Assembly: GCF_000221185.1 (NCBI RefSeq)
Contig: NC_015865.1
Coordinates: forward strand, 1,612,001-1,676,000
From: Thermococcus sp. 4557
GTDB taxonomy: Archaea; Methanobacteriota_B; Thermococci; Thermococcales; Thermococcaceae
Reading direction: 5' to 3'
Length of the DNA: 64,000 nt
Shown: positions 50,360-59,550 of the stretch, one piece after another
How positions within the stretch are numbered: position 1 is the stretch's first letter
Layout: every line of letters begins with the position of its first letter
Notes under the pieces: model-generated
The model's database searches: none
Told to the model about the DNA's origin: nothing
The model's input: only the letters and a program-made list of their open reading frames with translations
Made by a program: the position numbers and the translations under genes

Positions 50360-52129
50360 TCACTTCCTCCCCCCTCTTCTCCCCCTTCTGACGACGACCA
50401 CCGCCAGGGCTATGAGGGCCACGCCGGCCGCTATGTAGAAGTAGGCCGTTCTCTCGTCCCCGGTAGCAGGCTCGACTGCCCGGAAGCCGTTGACCTCCTC
50501 GGCGGAGATGACGAGGGGGTTCTTCGACGGGTAGATTACCACGTAGCCGTCCAGGCCCGTCAGCTCGGCCCTGCCGGTGGAGTTGCCCGCGTAGGAGCCG
50601 TCTCTCACGAGGAGGAAGGTGGCGTTGGCCAGGCTGACCGCGTTCTCTCCGACTTCCGGCGAGGGGATTTCGGCGTAGAGCAGGCTCCTGAGGAAGGAAA
50701 CGCCTTTCTCGTAAAGCTCTGTGTCGGTAAGTCCAGCCTCATGGAGAGCCCAGACTGCCTTTGCCGTCGAGGTTATTCCCGCTATCGAACCCTGGGTGTA
50801 GGGGAAGGCCCCGTTCTCGTACTGCCTCTCCGCGAGGACGTTCAGGGTCTTGTTGAGCTCCCGCTCCATTCCGAAGCTGCGGAAGACCAGCAGAGCGTAG
50901 GCAAAGTAGTAGGTCGGGGTGTTGTAGTAGACCGGGTTTCCCGTCTTCGGGTCTTTGGTGGAGAGCATCCACGTGAGGTTCTTCGAGAGGTAGTCGAGGG
51001 ATTTGGAGTAGTCGTAGCTCATGTTGAGGGTCCTGAAGACCCAGACGACGTATTCCGTGTTGTAGAAGTCCTTCCAGACGCCGTTCTCAGAGGTGGAGAG
51101 GAGGTAGCTGACTTCGGCGGAATAGTCCTCCCCCATAAGGGCCTTAACCCTCGCGAGCTCGGCCACCTGCCAGGGGAGGAGGGCCGAGAGGTTGGAGGGC
51201 AGTTCGGGGGTTATGTTGCAGAGGAGGTAGTAGTCCGCGAGGATAACCCGCTCCCAGTCGTCCGTTGGATGAACCTTCGAGAGGTAGGGGCAGGCTGTCG
51301 GGCGGAGGTTCTCGAAGCCCCCTATCTTGGAAACGCTCAGGAGGTCGAGGACGCGGTAGTGGAGCGTTCCCCAAAATCCGAAGTGCTCCCTCTGGAGGAG
51401 TTCCTCGCGGTACTTCCCGTTGAGGGTCGCGTAGAGGGCCATCGCGAGGGCGACGGTGCTCTTAAAGTTCCCATCGAGCTCAACCCCCTCCCCCAGATAG
51501 GCCAGCGCGAAGGCCCTGTACGCTTCCAGCTCGCCGGAAACCTCCATCTTCTCAAGCTCCTCCCTCTTCCCGAGGGCCATGTAGCCGAATATCCTCTCGG
51601 TGTCGGTTTTGGGTTCGGTTCCCATCAGCCAGCCGGTTGCCCTGTCTACGGCTTCCCCCACCTGCTTTTCAAAGCCGGTGAGGTTCTCGTTGATATAGCC
51701 GTTAAGAAATTCCCTGAGCGCGATTAGCGCCAGCGCCGTGTCGGTGTAGTCCCCCCATGAACCGTCGGGGTTCTGCGTGTATATGAGCCAGTATGCCGCA
51801 CTGTTCAGGGTTGAGTTGTACCTTCCCCTGGCGACCCGCTCTCCCCTCATCAGGGCCATCATTGCCATCGCGGTGTACTTTGCTTCGTGTTCCTCGCCCT
51901 GGGCAAACCCCCACGAGTCGAAGGGCGTCTTCAGCATCATCAACCATTCGCAGCCTTCCAGAACACGTGCGTAGTCCCCGTTCTCGTAGAACGCCAGAAC
52001 AGAGAATGCCGTGTCGGGGACTGTGGGTTCATAAACGTAGGGCATGATTTCAGCGCTTCCAGCCTCCGCCCCGGACGCGGTTGATACGATCAGCATGAGA
52101 AGGACTCCCACCGCAAGAATGCCTCTCAT
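50360..52129 (-). CDS. Exported alpha-toroid (prenyltransferase-like repeat) surface protein
   Basis: Protein of 589 aa with a signal peptide (GILAVGVLLMLIVSTASGAEA, cleavage near residue 22) and a C-terminal anchor (TAYFYIAAGVALIALAVVVV) followed by Arg/Gly-rich residues. The long middle is helical with toroid-type repeats (YWLIYTQNPDGSWGDYTDTA, YENGAFPYTQGSIAGITS) as in squalene-cyclase/alpha-2-macroglobulin complement-like domains. No catalytic DxDD is evident. It sits just downstream of the subtilisin-like gene, and the pair may be processed or act together at the cell surface. Confidence 0.75.
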   Translation of the reverse strand: MRGILAVGVLLMLIVSTASGAEAGSAEIMPYVYEPTVPDTAFSVLAFYENGDYARVLEGCEWLMMLKTPFDSWGFAQGEEHEAKYTAMAMMALMRGERVARGRYNSTLNSAAYWLIYTQNPDGSWGDYTDTALALIALREFLNGYINENLTGFEKQVGEAVDRATGWLMGTEPKTDTERIFGYMALGKREELEKMEVSGELEAYRAFALAYLGEGVELDGNFKSTVALAMALYATLNGKYREELLQREHFGFWGTLHYRVLDLLSVSKIGGFENLRPTACPYLSKVHPTDDWERVILADYYLLCNITPELPSNLSALLPWQVAELARVKALMGEDYSAEVSYLLSTSENGVWKDFYNTEYVVWVFRTLNMSYDYSKSLDYLSKNLTWMLSTKDPKTGNPVYYNTPTYYFAYALLVFRSFGMERELNKTLNVLAERQYENGAFPYTQGSIAGITSTAKAVWALHEAGLTDTELYEKGVSFLRSLLYAEIPSPEVGENAVSLANATFLLVRDGSYAGNSTGRAELTGLDGYVVIYPSKNPLVISAEEVNGFRAVEPATGDERTAYFYIAAGVALIALAVVVVRRGRRGGRK

Positions 52130-52170
52130 TTCACCACCCCGTAAATAGGATAAAAAGAAGTTAAAAAGCT

Positions 52171-54150
52171 TCAGCCGTAGTAGACCTTTCCGTAGAGGGT
52201 GTACGAGGCCCAGCCGTAGGTGTTGTAGGCGTAGACGAGGAACGTCCAGTCGCCCGGAGCGGGGTTGCTGTACTCGACGTGCTCGTTGCTGTTGTAGCTC
52301 TCGGAGCGGTCAACGAGGTTGCCGTTCGGGTCGTAGAGGTAGAGGTCAAGGTCGTGGGCGCCCGTGTCGAAGACGAGGTCGCCGGTTATCTTGGTGGCAC
52401 CGCTGTTGACGGTCATCTTGAAGCTGTCGCTCCTGTCGTAGTAGTCGTGGACGTAGCCGGTGAAGGTCTGCTCATCAACGGTGGGCTGGGTTCCTCCGCC
52501 CCCACCGCCGCTGGATTCGCTGAGGGAGCCGTCGCTGACGACGTCAACCTGGTAGTTGGCGCTTCCGGAGTAGCTGACGACCTTGAGCGTCCAGGTGCCG
52601 GAGGTCGGGTTGTAGTAGCCGACCTTTTCGAAGCCGTAGTAGGCGGTGTATGAGTAGTCGACCTGGTTGCCGTTGGGGTCGTAGAGGTAGAGGTCGATAT
52701 CGCTTCCGCTGTTGTCCCAGTAGAGGGTCGCGGTAACGAAGGTCGCGCCGCTGATGTCGAAGGTGTGGGTGGCGCTTCCCTTGTTGGCAACGGAGCCGGT
52801 GAAGACGAGCTTGGCATAGCTGTCGTAGTTGGAGGCCTTGTACGCGTTGACCCTACCGGCACCGTAGGCGATGTCCGCTATCTCGTCCGGCTTTACTATG
52901 TCCGCCGTCTCGATGAGGGCGGTTTTAACGTGGTCTGGGGTCCAGCTCGGGTGAGCCTGAAGGAGGAGCGCCGAGATTCCAGCAACGTGGGGTGTGGCCA
53001 TTGAGGTTCCCGGGGCGGCGACGTAGTAGTCTCCCACGGTAACGTCTGTGAGCTGGGTTCCGCTGGCGCGGGCGGCTATGATCCAGTTGCCCGGCGCCAC
53101 GACCTCCGGCTTGAGTCTGCCGTCGGCCGTCGGGCCCCTGCTGGAGAAGTCGGTTATGACGTCGTACTTATCGACGGCGCCGACGGTTATGACCTTGCTC
53201 GCTGCCGCGGGGGAGCCAACGGTGTACTTGTCCGGGCCGCTGTTTCCGGCGGCAACGCAGACCACTATTCCGGCGTCCCAGGCGTTGTTAACCGCCTGAC
53301 TGAGGGAATCGGTTCCATCGGAGCTCTGGCTTGAACCGAGGGAGAGGTTGATGACCTTTATCCCGTACTTGTCCTTGTTCTGAACGGCCCAGTCAACACC
53401 GGCTATGATATCGGAAATGCTTCCGGAACCCTCTGCGTTGAGGACCTTCACCCCAACGAGCTTTGCTCCGGGTGCCATTCCCTTGTACTTGCCGTTGCTT
53501 GCCGCACCCGTTCCCGCGGCGATACTGGAAACGTGCGTCCCGTGACCGTTGTCATCGTAGGGGCTCGAACGGCCGTTCACGTAGTCCTTCCAGCCGACCA
53601 CCTTGCCCTGGAGGTCGGGATGCGAGGCGTCTATACCGGTGTCGATTACCGCGATGGTTATTCCCGAGCCGTCGTAACCAAGGTTCCAGAGGTTTGTGGC
53701 CATGACCTGCGCCGCGGACTCATCAAGGCCCTCCGTCTCAACGCTGACCTGGACCTTGTAGTCCTCCTGGATGAACCGTATTCCGGATATTCTCCCTTTC
53801 TCGAAGAAACCAGTATCGATCATTCCTGCAATTAGAAGAAGGTCCCTGACCTTCATTTTGACAGCAACCGCCGGGATAATCCTGTACGAATACTTAACCT
53901 CGGCCCCCATGGCCTTCAGCAGCCTAAGTGCCCTGTCCCTATCTGAGGGGCTGTTGAACATTATTACCGTGCTGACCTCCTGGTTCCAGTTCATTTTCTG
54001 AACTTTCTTGAACAGTCCGGGGGTCAGTAAACCGTAGTTCTTCTGCTGAACCTGCACAGGGGTCGCGGGCTTTGCCGGGGCCGCGGCTATCATTCCGGCC
54101 ATCATACCAATAAGGAATACTGCAACCACAATGGCCTTCCACCCATTCAT
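52171..54150 (-). CDS. Subtilisin-like serine protease (Tk-SP type) with two PPC domains
   Basis: Secreted S8 protease of 659 aa. Seen: a signal peptide (residues 4-23), an inhibitory propeptide to about 135, catalytic Asp170 ([15 protein letters not shown]), His203 ([11 protein letters not shown]), Asn303 ([11 protein letters not shown]) and Ser383 ([11 protein letters not shown]). After about residue 440 come two beta-sandwich PPC domains ([40 protein letters not shown]) joined by a Gly-rich linker. T. kodakarensis Tk-SP has one such domain and a C-propeptide. A palindromic sequence overlaps its likely TATA box. Confidence 0.94.
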   Translation of the reverse strand: MNGWKAIVVAVFLIGMMAGMIAAAPAKPATPVQVQQKNYGLLTPGLFKKVQKMNWNQEVSTVIMFNSPSDRDRALRLLKAMGAEVKYSYRIIPAVAVKMKVRDLLLIAGMIDTGFFEKGRISGIRFIQEDYKVQVSVETEGLDESAAQVMATNLWNLGYDGSGITIAVIDTGIDASHPDLQGKVVGWKDYVNGRSSPYDDNGHGTHVSSIAAGTGAASNGKYKGMAPGAKLVGVKVLNAEGSGSISDIIAGVDWAVQNKDKYGIKVINLSLGSSQSSDGTDSLSQAVNNAWDAGIVVCVAAGNSGPDKYTVGSPAAASKVITVGAVDKYDVITDFSSRGPTADGRLKPEVVAPGNWIIAARASGTQLTDVTVGDYYVAAPGTSMATPHVAGISALLLQAHPSWTPDHVKTALIETADIVKPDEIADIAYGAGRVNAYKASNYDSYAKLVFTGSVANKGSATHTFDISGATFVTATLYWDNSGSDIDLYLYDPNGNQVDYSYTAYYGFEKVGYYNPTSGTWTLKVVSYSGSANYQVDVVSDGSLSESSGGGGGGTQPTVDEQTFTGYVHDYYDRSDSFKMTVNSGATKITGDLVFDTGAHDLDLYLYDPNGNLVDRSESYNSNEHVEYSNPAPGDWTFLVYAYNTYGWASYTLYGKVYYG

Positions 54151-54192
54151 CTGTGGACACCTCTTTTCTACGATGTGTTCAATTGGTCATCC

Positions 54193-54205
54193 GGGTATTA
54201 TACCC
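54193..54205 (-). promoter_or_regulatory. Palindrome overlapping the subtilisin promoter
   Basis: GGGTATTATACCC is a perfect 6+1+6 inverted repeat 43 bp before the protease ATG. Its minus-strand reading GGGTATAATACCC contains a TATA-like core, so a repressor binding here could block TBP. Nothing else in 54206-54535 is recognised. Confidence 0.4.
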
Positions 54206-54535
54206 TTCATCAGAGCACTGATTTTAGCATTAGCATATAAATCTTTCGATTTTAAAAAGTATTATTTCGTTGTTGGCAGCTTTGTCGGTACTTTTAGTTT
54301 TTATATGTAAAACCATGATACACCGGAATGTAAGTTGAACCTGGCAGAATCTGACGATCAATGCGGAAAAGAGGGAGCCGATGATACAGCACGCACAGAG
54401 TTCCGTAAAATCGCCAATGGGTTGAAAATTTTACAAATAGTTATGTGGTATCGACCAGTAAACGGGCGCCTGTGCCTGGTACAGAATACGCGCTGCGGGC
54501 AATTCTTGAAGTTTGAAATCCCTAGAAACGGATTG
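54206..54535. other. Intergenic region without recognised genes
   Basis: This gap of about 330 bp is AT-rich up to 54330 (TTTTTATATGTAAAACC, TATA-like), then of mixed composition. Reading frames here are short, run into the tRNA and have no recognised relatives or ribosome-binding sites. I see no RNA gene. Confidence 0.4.
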
Positions 54536-54613
54536 TGGTGCGGTGGCCGGGATTTGAACCCGGGTCACCGGCTTGGAAGGCCGGTGTCCTAGACCAGGCT
54601 AGACTACCACCGC
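54536..54613 (-). tRNA. tRNA-Gly (anticodon TCC)
   Basis: Minus-strand cloverleaf with acceptor GCGGTGG/CCACCGC, anticodon stem CCGGC/GCCGG and loop CTTCCAA with anticodon TCC, T-arm CGGGTTCAAATCCCG and encoded CCA at 54536-54538. It decodes GGA and lies 13 bp downstream of tRNA-Phe, with which it is probably cotranscribed. Confidence 0.95.
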
Positions 54614-54626
54614 GCTGCTGAGAAAG

Positions 54627-54703
54627 TGGTGGGGCGAGGGGGATTTGAACCCCCGACACCCGGATCTTCAGTCCGGCGCTCTCCCAGGCTGAGCTACCGC
54701 CCC
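54627..54703 (-). tRNA. tRNA-Phe (anticodon GAA)
   Basis: Minus-strand cloverleaf with acceptor GGGGCGG/TCGCCCC (one wobble), anticodon stem CCGGA/TCCGG and loop CTGAAGA with anticodon GAA, T-arm GGGGTTCAAATCCCC and encoded CCA at 54627-54629. Confidence 0.95.
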
Positions 54704-54735
54704 ACGCTCAAAGATAAGAGCTTGGAGGGGATTTA

Positions 54736-54744
54736 TAAATCTTG
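54736..54744 (-). promoter_or_regulatory. TATA box for the tRNA-Phe/tRNA-Gly transcript
   Basis: TTTATAAAT on the minus strand lies 33-41 bp before the tRNA-Phe 5' end, matching the usual archaeal TATA spacing with a short leader. Confidence 0.55.
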
Positions 54745-54792
54745 CGGTGGGATGACGACGCTACCCCTCATTGGGAGATTCAGTTTTAGGGC

Positions 54793-55041
54793 TTACTTTC
54801 TGAAAAGAACTTTCAACTCCCTTTTATACATGCCCCAGTTCAGCCCGAGGTGGACTATTATCAGCACGTTCATCAGCGGCCCTAAGACGTTTCTGATTCT
54901 AAAGAGCTGATTCTTGTTCATGCCAAGGAATGGATGGCCGGTTCTGGTGGTGTAGAGTACTCCTACCGTGACGAACAGAACGCCAAGGAATACTACCAGC
55001 AGAACCGTGGAGAGAATGGCCCGTACCTTTACGATGTTCAT
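54793..55041 (-). CDS. Small membrane protein, DUF4405-like
   Basis: Predicted membrane protein of 82 aa with two hydrophobic helices (VRAILSTVLLVVFLGVLFVTV and LMNVLIIVHLGLNWGMYKREL). The second holds a His as in DUF4405/cytochrome-b561-like four-helix proteins, so heme or quinone binding is conceivable but only half the usual fold is present. It is preceded by GGGAGGTAGAAAAA. The gene stands alone between tRNA and queC genes. Confidence 0.6.
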   Translation of the reverse strand: MNIVKVRAILSTVLLVVFLGVLFVTVGVLYTTRTGHPFLGMNKNQLFRIRNVLGPLMNVLIIVHLGLNWGMYKRELKVLFRK

Positions 55042-55118
55042 TTTTTCTACCTCCCTTACCCTTTAGGGGTATACGTCACTTCCATAAAAATGTTTGGAAA
55101 GAAACAAAAGAACACTGT

Positions 55119-55838
55119 TCAAACCTCCGGCTCAACCGCGTAAACGGTCCTGTCCTCACCGATGGCCTCGATCAGACCGCGGTGGCGCCTCACACAGCTC
55201 TCGCACTCGCCACAGTGTATCGGCTTCCCGTCCTCCGTGAAGCCCCTCGGCATGTAGCAGGAGTTGGAGTACTCGTACTTCGCGTTCAGCTCCTTCAAAA
55301 GCCGCGCTATGCCCTTCTTGTCGAGGTCTATGAGCGGAGCAACAACCTTAACCTCGGCCATAGTCCCGTATTTTAGAGCCTCGTTCATCTTCTCAACGAA
55401 CTCGGGCGTGTTGTCCGGGAAGGTCGCTCCCTCCTCCGCGTTGAAGCCGACTACTATGTCCCCGCCCCCGAGGGCGTCGAGGAGCGAAGCCGCGACGCTT
55501 ATAAGGACGAGGTTTCTCGCCGGAACCCAGACGCTTTTGGCTGTCTCCTGAGCGACACTCATGTCCTCAAGCTCCTCGGCGGTAACCCTCGGCGTCTCCC
55601 CGCCGACGAGCGTCGTTCCGCGGAGCTTTGAGAACTCCTCAAGGAAGTCAAGGCGGACTATCTTCAGCGGAACGCCCAGCTCCTTCGAGAAGAACTCGGC
55701 AACTTTGTTCGTGACTCTCTCCTCGTTGCTTCCGTAGTTCACGGTGAGCATGATGACCTCGTCGTAGTTTCTCTTCGCCCAGTAGAGGCAGGCCGTCGAG
55801 TCAAGCCCACCCGAGAACAACACCAGGGCGCGCTTCAT
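55119..55838 (-). CDS. queC: 7-cyano-7-deazaguanine synthase
   Basis: ATP-dependent enzyme of 239 aa that converts 7-carboxy-7-deazaguanine to preQ0, the precursor of archaeosine in tRNA. Seen: the PP-loop [48 protein letters not shown] and a zinc site with Cys in [16 protein letters not shown]. The ATG at 55838 follows GGGTGAGAAA, a strong ribosome-binding site, and matches the family start. The frame is open for 51 more codons upstream to an ATG at 55991, discussed separately. Confidence 0.93.
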   Translation of the reverse strand: MKRALVLFSGGLDSTACLYWAKRNYDEVIMLTVNYGSNEERVTNKVAEFFSKELGVPLKIVRLDFLEEFSKLRGTTLVGGETPRVTAEELEDMSVAQETAKSVWVPARNLVLISVAASLLDALGGGDIVVGFNAEEGATFPDNTPEFVEKMNEALKYGTMAEVKVVAPLIDLDKKGIARLLKELNAKYEYSNSCYMPRGFTEDGKPIHCGECESCVRRHRGLIEAIGEDRTVYAVEPEV

Positions 55839-55991
55839 TTTTCTCACCCAGCTCAAATCCAAGTTTGATGGCTTAAAGTTTTCTGGAAGTTCGATGTCAC
55901 TTGTAGCCTCATTGAGAGCTTCTTCTGTGGCTTTTTCTATTTCTTCGGGACTCAAATCTCTGCCCAATGAGAATGTTTTCCACTTCTTCAT
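55839..55991 (-). other. 51-codon open extension before queC
   Basis: From an ATG at 55991, behind GGAGGAGTAAAC, the frame is open into queC and encodes a charged helix ([33 protein letters not shown]). QueC homologues start at the internal ATG (55838), so this is either an N-terminal extension, a separate short protein that reads into queC, or the front of a decayed antitoxin-like gene. It overlaps the pyrD stop area by 2 bp of spacing only. Confidence 0.4.
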
Positions 55992-55993
55992 GT

Positions 55994-56899
55994 TTACTCC
56001 TCCAGCGCTAGGCCGACTATATCCTTCACGCTCGAAAAGCCCTCATCCTCGAGGTATCTAGCTATTCCCTTGTTTATCTCCTGGAACACCTTCCACCCGC
56101 GGAGCGAGACGGCAGTACCAACCTGAAGGGCCGAGGCTCCGGCCAGGAGGAACTCCACAGCATCCTGCCAGGTGGTTATGCCGCCGATTCCAATAACCGG
56201 GATTTCAAGCGTTCTCGCGAGGTCGTACACAGCTCTTAACGCCACGGGCTTCACCCCAGGCCCCGAATAGCCGCCGACACGGTTGCTGAGGATGGGCCTC
56301 CTCGCGTATACGTCAATCGCCACAGCCTTCAGCGTGTTTATCGCCGAAACCGCATCCGCCCCAGCTTTTTCCGCCGCTACACCGAGCTTCGTTATGTCGT
56401 CTATGTTCGGGGTCAGCTTTGCTATCACAGGCCTGTCGGTCGCATCTTTGGCGGCTTTGACGACCTCGTGGACGTTCTCCGGGTTCTGGCCGATCTCCAT
56501 ACCGTAGCCCTTCGCGTGGGGACAGCTGAGGTTCAGCTCGAATGCATCGGCGACGTCGCTCAGCTTTTCCGCCAGGAAGGCGAACTCCTCCGGTGTTCCA
56601 CCGAAAATCGAGACTATGAGCGGAAAGTCGAAGGTGTAACCCTCGACCATCTCGAGGAAACCCCTCCAGCCTGGGTTCGGTAGGCCCATCGCGTTTACCA
56701 GGCCATAGGGAAGCTCTACGATTGTGGGGTTGTCGTAGCCCTTCCTCGGTTCGATTCCGATTGATTTGGTGACCACCCCGCCGGCGCCCTCCTCGTGCGC
56801 TCTAATCCATTGTTCGGGGACCTTGTCGTTTATTCCTGACGCGAGAATGAGGGGATTCCTGAACCTTATCCCGAAAAGCTCCACTTCAAGGCTGGCCAT
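55994..56899 (-). CDS. pyrD: Dihydroorotate dehydrogenase (class 1B-type catalytic subunit)
   Basis: FMN enzyme of 301 aa that oxidises dihydroorotate to orotate in pyrimidine synthesis. Seen: [45 protein letters not shown], the Cys active base in [25 protein letters not shown], and [16 protein letters not shown]. The Cys-type active site marks class 1; class 1B enzymes pair with PyrK, which is not adjacent here. queC follows immediately. ATG follows GAGGTGTCAAG. Confidence 0.94.
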   Translation of the reverse strand: MASLEVELFGIRFRNPLILASGINDKVPEQWIRAHEEGAGGVVTKSIGIEPRKGYDNPTIVELPYGLVNAMGLPNPGWRGFLEMVEGYTFDFPLIVSIFGGTPEEFAFLAEKLSDVADAFELNLSCPHAKGYGMEIGQNPENVHEVVKAAKDATDRPVIAKLTPNIDDITKLGVAAEKAGADAVSAINTLKAVAIDVYARRPILSNRVGGYSGPGVKPVALRAVYDLARTLEIPVIGIGGITTWQDAVEFLLAGASALQVGTAVSLRGWKVFQEINKGIARYLEDEGFSSVKDIVGLALEE

Positions 56900-56959
56900 C
56901 TTGACACCTCAAAGGCAAAAGAAGCCGTCCACTATTAAGGTTTTTGCCGGAATTCTAGT

Positions 56960-57281
56960 GGCGGCGGGCGCGCCCGGGGGTGGGAACCCTCCACCGCCCG
57001 TTTCCACCGGGGCTCGCTCACCCCCGCTACCCCACGAGCGCCGAACGTCCCGCCTACCGCTGCTCCCTTCCGGGCCTGGCGGGGTTCGGCGGGCAAAGGG
57101 CGTTAGTCCGGCCCTCCAGCCGGACCCCGCCCACCGCCGGCCCCGTGGGACGAGGGATCACCGTTGTGCCCCGGCTTCCGCGGGCGGCTTTGGGAACCGC
57201 CCCCCGGGCTTCGGCCCCGGCATATCGACGGTTTCCGGTTGCAGGGGACGCCGAACCCCCCGGCCTAGCCCGCCGCCAGCT
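56960..57281 (-). ncRNA. ffs: SRP 7S RNA
   Basis: Signal recognition particle RNA on the minus strand, about 320 nt. Seen: the universally conserved helix-8 hairpin CCAGGCCCGGAAGGGAGCAG near 57079-57060 with the GGAA tetraloop that binds SRP54. The 5' end (GGCGGCGGGC, near 57280) is complementary to the 3' end (GCGGCGGGCG read on the opposite strand near 56961), closing the long stem. The high GC content is as expected. Exact ends are estimated. Confidence 0.93.
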
Positions 57282-57297
57282 AACTTATCCTCCACCC

Positions 57298-57308
57298 GAT
57301 ATATAAAG
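57298..57308 (-). promoter_or_regulatory. ffs: TATA box of SRP RNA
   Basis: CTTTATATATC on the minus strand lies about 20-27 bp before the SRP RNA 5' end. The gap to pdhA (57309-57399) contains a second, AT-rich promoter in the opposite direction (TTTTCATAAACGC near 57355). Confidence 0.7.
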
Positions 57309-57399
57309 CTTTGGTAATCCCTGAAACCAAAGGTGAAGAACCTTCGGATTGAAAAATTTTCATAAACGCGTGAACGAATAGGTGCATGGGTGATACACC

Positions 57400-58836
57400 G
57401 TGCGCTTAACTGAGCATCCTGTTCTGCGTTTTGAGCGTGGCAGGGAGGTTACAATATACTTTGAAGGACGGCCGATCAAGGCATACGAGGGGGAAACGAT
57501 AGCGACGGCCCTTCACGCCGCTGGCGTGAGGGTTTTGAACTATTCAGCCAACGAGAAGCGGCCCAGGGGGCTCTTCTGTGCCATCGGCAAATGCTCCTCG
57601 TGTCTGATGGTCGTGAACGGAATCCCAAACGTTCGCTCCTGCATAACCCTTGTTGAAGACGGCATGAGGATCGAGCCTCAGCGCGGAAAGGCCAAGCTGC
57701 CGAAGGAGGCAAAGCCGCCCGAGTTCAAGGACGCGAAGGTCGTCAGGGCGGATGTCGTTGTGGTTGGCGGCGGTCCGGCCGGGCTGATGGCGGCCATACA
57801 TGCCGCGGACGCCGGGGCCAGTGTTATACTGATCGATGAGCAACCCATGCTCGGCGGCCAGCTCGTCAAGCAGACCCACAAGTTCTTCGGCAAACGCGAG
57901 CAGTTCGCGGGGGTCAGGGGAGTAGAGATAGCCAAAATCCTCGAGGATGAAGCAAGGAAGCGGGAGAACGTTGAAATCTTCCTTGAAACCTCCGCCGTTG
58001 GCATCTTTCAGGAGGGCGACGAGAAGCTCGTCCTGGCCGTCAAGAACAACCGCGAGCTGATAGAGTTCCGCGGAAGGGCGGTCATAGTCGCCACCGGCGC
58101 GATGGAGAAGATGATACCCTTCGAGAACAACGATCTGCCCGGAATCTACGGCGCCGGCGCGATTCAGACGCTTATGAACACCTACGGCGTCAAGCCCGGC
58201 GATAGGGTTCTCATAGTCGGAGCCGGAAACGTGGGGCTTATTCTTGCCTACCAGCTCATCCAGGCCGGCGTCGAGGTGAAGGCGATAGTCGAGGCCATGC
58301 CGAAGGTGGGCGGCTACTTCGTCCACGCGGCGAAGGTTAGGCGCCTGGGCGTTCCGATACTCACGAGGCACACCATCCTGCGCGCCGAGGGAAAGGAGAA
58401 GGTCGAGAGAGCTGTTGTTGCCCAGCTCGACGAGAACTGGCGGGTAATTCCCGGAACGGAGAGAACCTTTGAGGTCGACGTTATAGCACTCGCAGTAGGC
58501 CTGAGACCCAGCATCGAGCTCCTCCATCAGGCCGGCTGTCAGATAAGGTACGTCCGTGAGCTCAGCGGGCACGTGGCCGTCCGTGACGAGTGGATGGAGA
58601 CCACCGTCAGGGGAATCTTCGTGGCTGGCGACTCCGCTGGGATAGAGGAGGCAACGACCGCGATGCTTGAGGGTAAGGTCGCCGGAATTGCAGCCGCGCT
58701 TCGGCTGGGCATAGCGGACGAGAGCTGGCTCAAGGAGATGGAGAAGGCTCAGAAAGACCTCCTGGAGTTCCGCTCCGGGCCCTTCGGCAGGCACGTGCTC
58801 GAGGGCATAAAGAAGGCACTGGTGGTGAGAGAATGA
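57400..58836 (+). CDS. pdhA: Dye-linked L-proline dehydrogenase alpha subunit
   Basis: Alpha subunit (478 aa) of the four-subunit dye-linked L-proline dehydrogenase known from T. profundus, whose gene order A-F-X-B this operon repeats. Seen: an N-terminal [2Fe-2S] domain with Cys60, Cys65, Cys68 and Cys81, an FAD fold VVVVGGGPAGLMAAIHAADA near residues 118-137, a second Rossmann motif LIVGAGNVGLILAYQL, and GIFVAGDSAGIEEATTAMLE. In the complex it handles NADH/electron transfer. GTG start at 57400 follows GGGTGATACACC. Confidence 0.9.
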   Translation: MRLTEHPVLRFERGREVTIYFEGRPIKAYEGETIATALHAAGVRVLNYSANEKRPRGLFCAIGKCSSCLMVVNGIPNVRSCITLVEDGMRIEPQRGKAKLPKEAKPPEFKDAKVVRADVVVVGGGPAGLMAAIHAADAGASVILIDEQPMLGGQLVKQTHKFFGKREQFAGVRGVEIAKILEDEARKRENVEIFLETSAVGIFQEGDEKLVLAVKNNRELIEFRGRAVIVATGAMEKMIPFENNDLPGIYGAGAIQTLMNTYGVKPGDRVLIVGAGNVGLILAYQLIQAGVEVKAIVEAMPKVGGYFVHAAKVRRLGVPILTRHTILRAEGKEKVERAVVAQLDENWRVIPGTERTFEVDVIALAVGLRPSIELLHQAGCQIRYVRELSGHVAVRDEWMETTVRGIFVAGDSAGIEEATTAMLEGKVAGIAAALRLGIADESWLKEMEKAQKDLLEFRSGPFGRHVLEGIKKALVVRE

Positions 58837-59339
58837 GCGAGATTCCGGAGTACCTTAGAAAGGGCTACATCACCCCTGAGGAACTTGAGAAGTTCATCCC
58901 CCTGCCGAGCGAGGAGAGGCTCAGGAAGAGGCCCGTTGCCGTTCCGGAGTGCCCGCAGGAGATACCCTGCGCCCCGTGCAGGGAGATATGTCCCACAGGG
59001 GCCATAAGCATGCCCACCCCGAACGACCTGCCGATAGTTGACTACGACAAGTGCATCGGCTGCTCCCTCTGTGTCCAGATATGCCCCGGCCTGGCCTTCT
59101 TCATGGTGCACTACGTCGGCGATAAAGCGAGGATAACCATGCCCCATGAGCTCCTTCCGGTTCCAGAGAAGGGCGAGGAGGTCGTTCTTCTCAACAGGGT
59201 CGGCGAGCCCGTTGGAAAGGGGAAGGTGCTCACGGTCGTGCCGAGGGAGAAGAGCAAGGGTGACACGCCGATAATCATCGTCGAGGTGCCGATAGAGCTG
59301 GCCTGGGACGTCAGGGCGGTTAAGGTGGTGAGAGAATGA
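58833..59339 (+). CDS. pdhF: L-proline dehydrogenase ferredoxin-like subunit
   Basis: Two-cluster ferredoxin-type protein of 168 aa. Seen: Cys40, Cys46, Cys49 and Cys53 (CPQEIPCAPCREICP), then Cys74, Cys77, Cys80 and Cys84 (CIGCSLCVQICP), which would hold two [4Fe-4S] clusters; the C-terminal half is beta-rich. It passes electrons between subunits. ATG overlaps the pdhA stop by 4 bp behind GTGGTGAGAGA. An equal end (GTGGTGAGAGAATGA) marks where the next gene would be expected, but pdhX starts 212 bp later. Confidence 0.88.
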   Translation: MSEIPEYLRKGYITPEELEKFIPLPSEERLRKRPVAVPECPQEIPCAPCREICPTGAISMPTPNDLPIVDYDKCIGCSLCVQICPGLAFFMVHYVGDKARITMPHELLPVPEKGEEVVLLNRVGEPVGKGKVLTVVPREKSKGDTPIIIVEVPIELAWDVRAVKVVRE

Positions 59340-59550
59340 AAATCCGACACATTCGGACAGGAGAGCAATTGAAAAGCGGTGTTTTCCGGGCAGTTCGCAG
59401 TCTTACCGCGCCCGAAGGGCGCATTCCAAGTGCGAACACTCAACGAAAGGCCTTGAGTCACGCTCTCACACCTGCCGGAGCGAGTTGTAAAGTAAAAACT
59501 TTTCCGCCAGCGCTTGCGCAAGCAAGGGCTGTTGGTGAGAGGTGATCAAA
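59340..59550. repeat. Hairpin-rich insert within the pdh operon
   Basis: All other pdh joints overlap, but this one has about 210 bp. It contains nested inverted repeats: GTTCGCA and TGCGAAC around GCGCCC-GAA-GGGCGC (near 59395-59445), a GCTC/GAGC pair, and the palindrome GCTTGCGCAAGC near 59512. A 69-codon frame (59336-59545) spans it but is Ala/Arg/Ser-rich without relatives. It looks like an inserted structured element or an RNA control site. Confidence 0.5.

Noticed and set aside
54335-54592. Plus-strand frame running into tRNA-Gly
   Set aside because: It overlaps the tRNA gene and lacks a start signal or relatives.
59336-59545. 69-codon frame bridging pdhF and pdhX
   Set aside because: It coincides with several hairpins, has an Ala/Arg-rich composition and no family features; its overlap with the pdhF stop is inherited from the GTGAGAGAATGA sequence.
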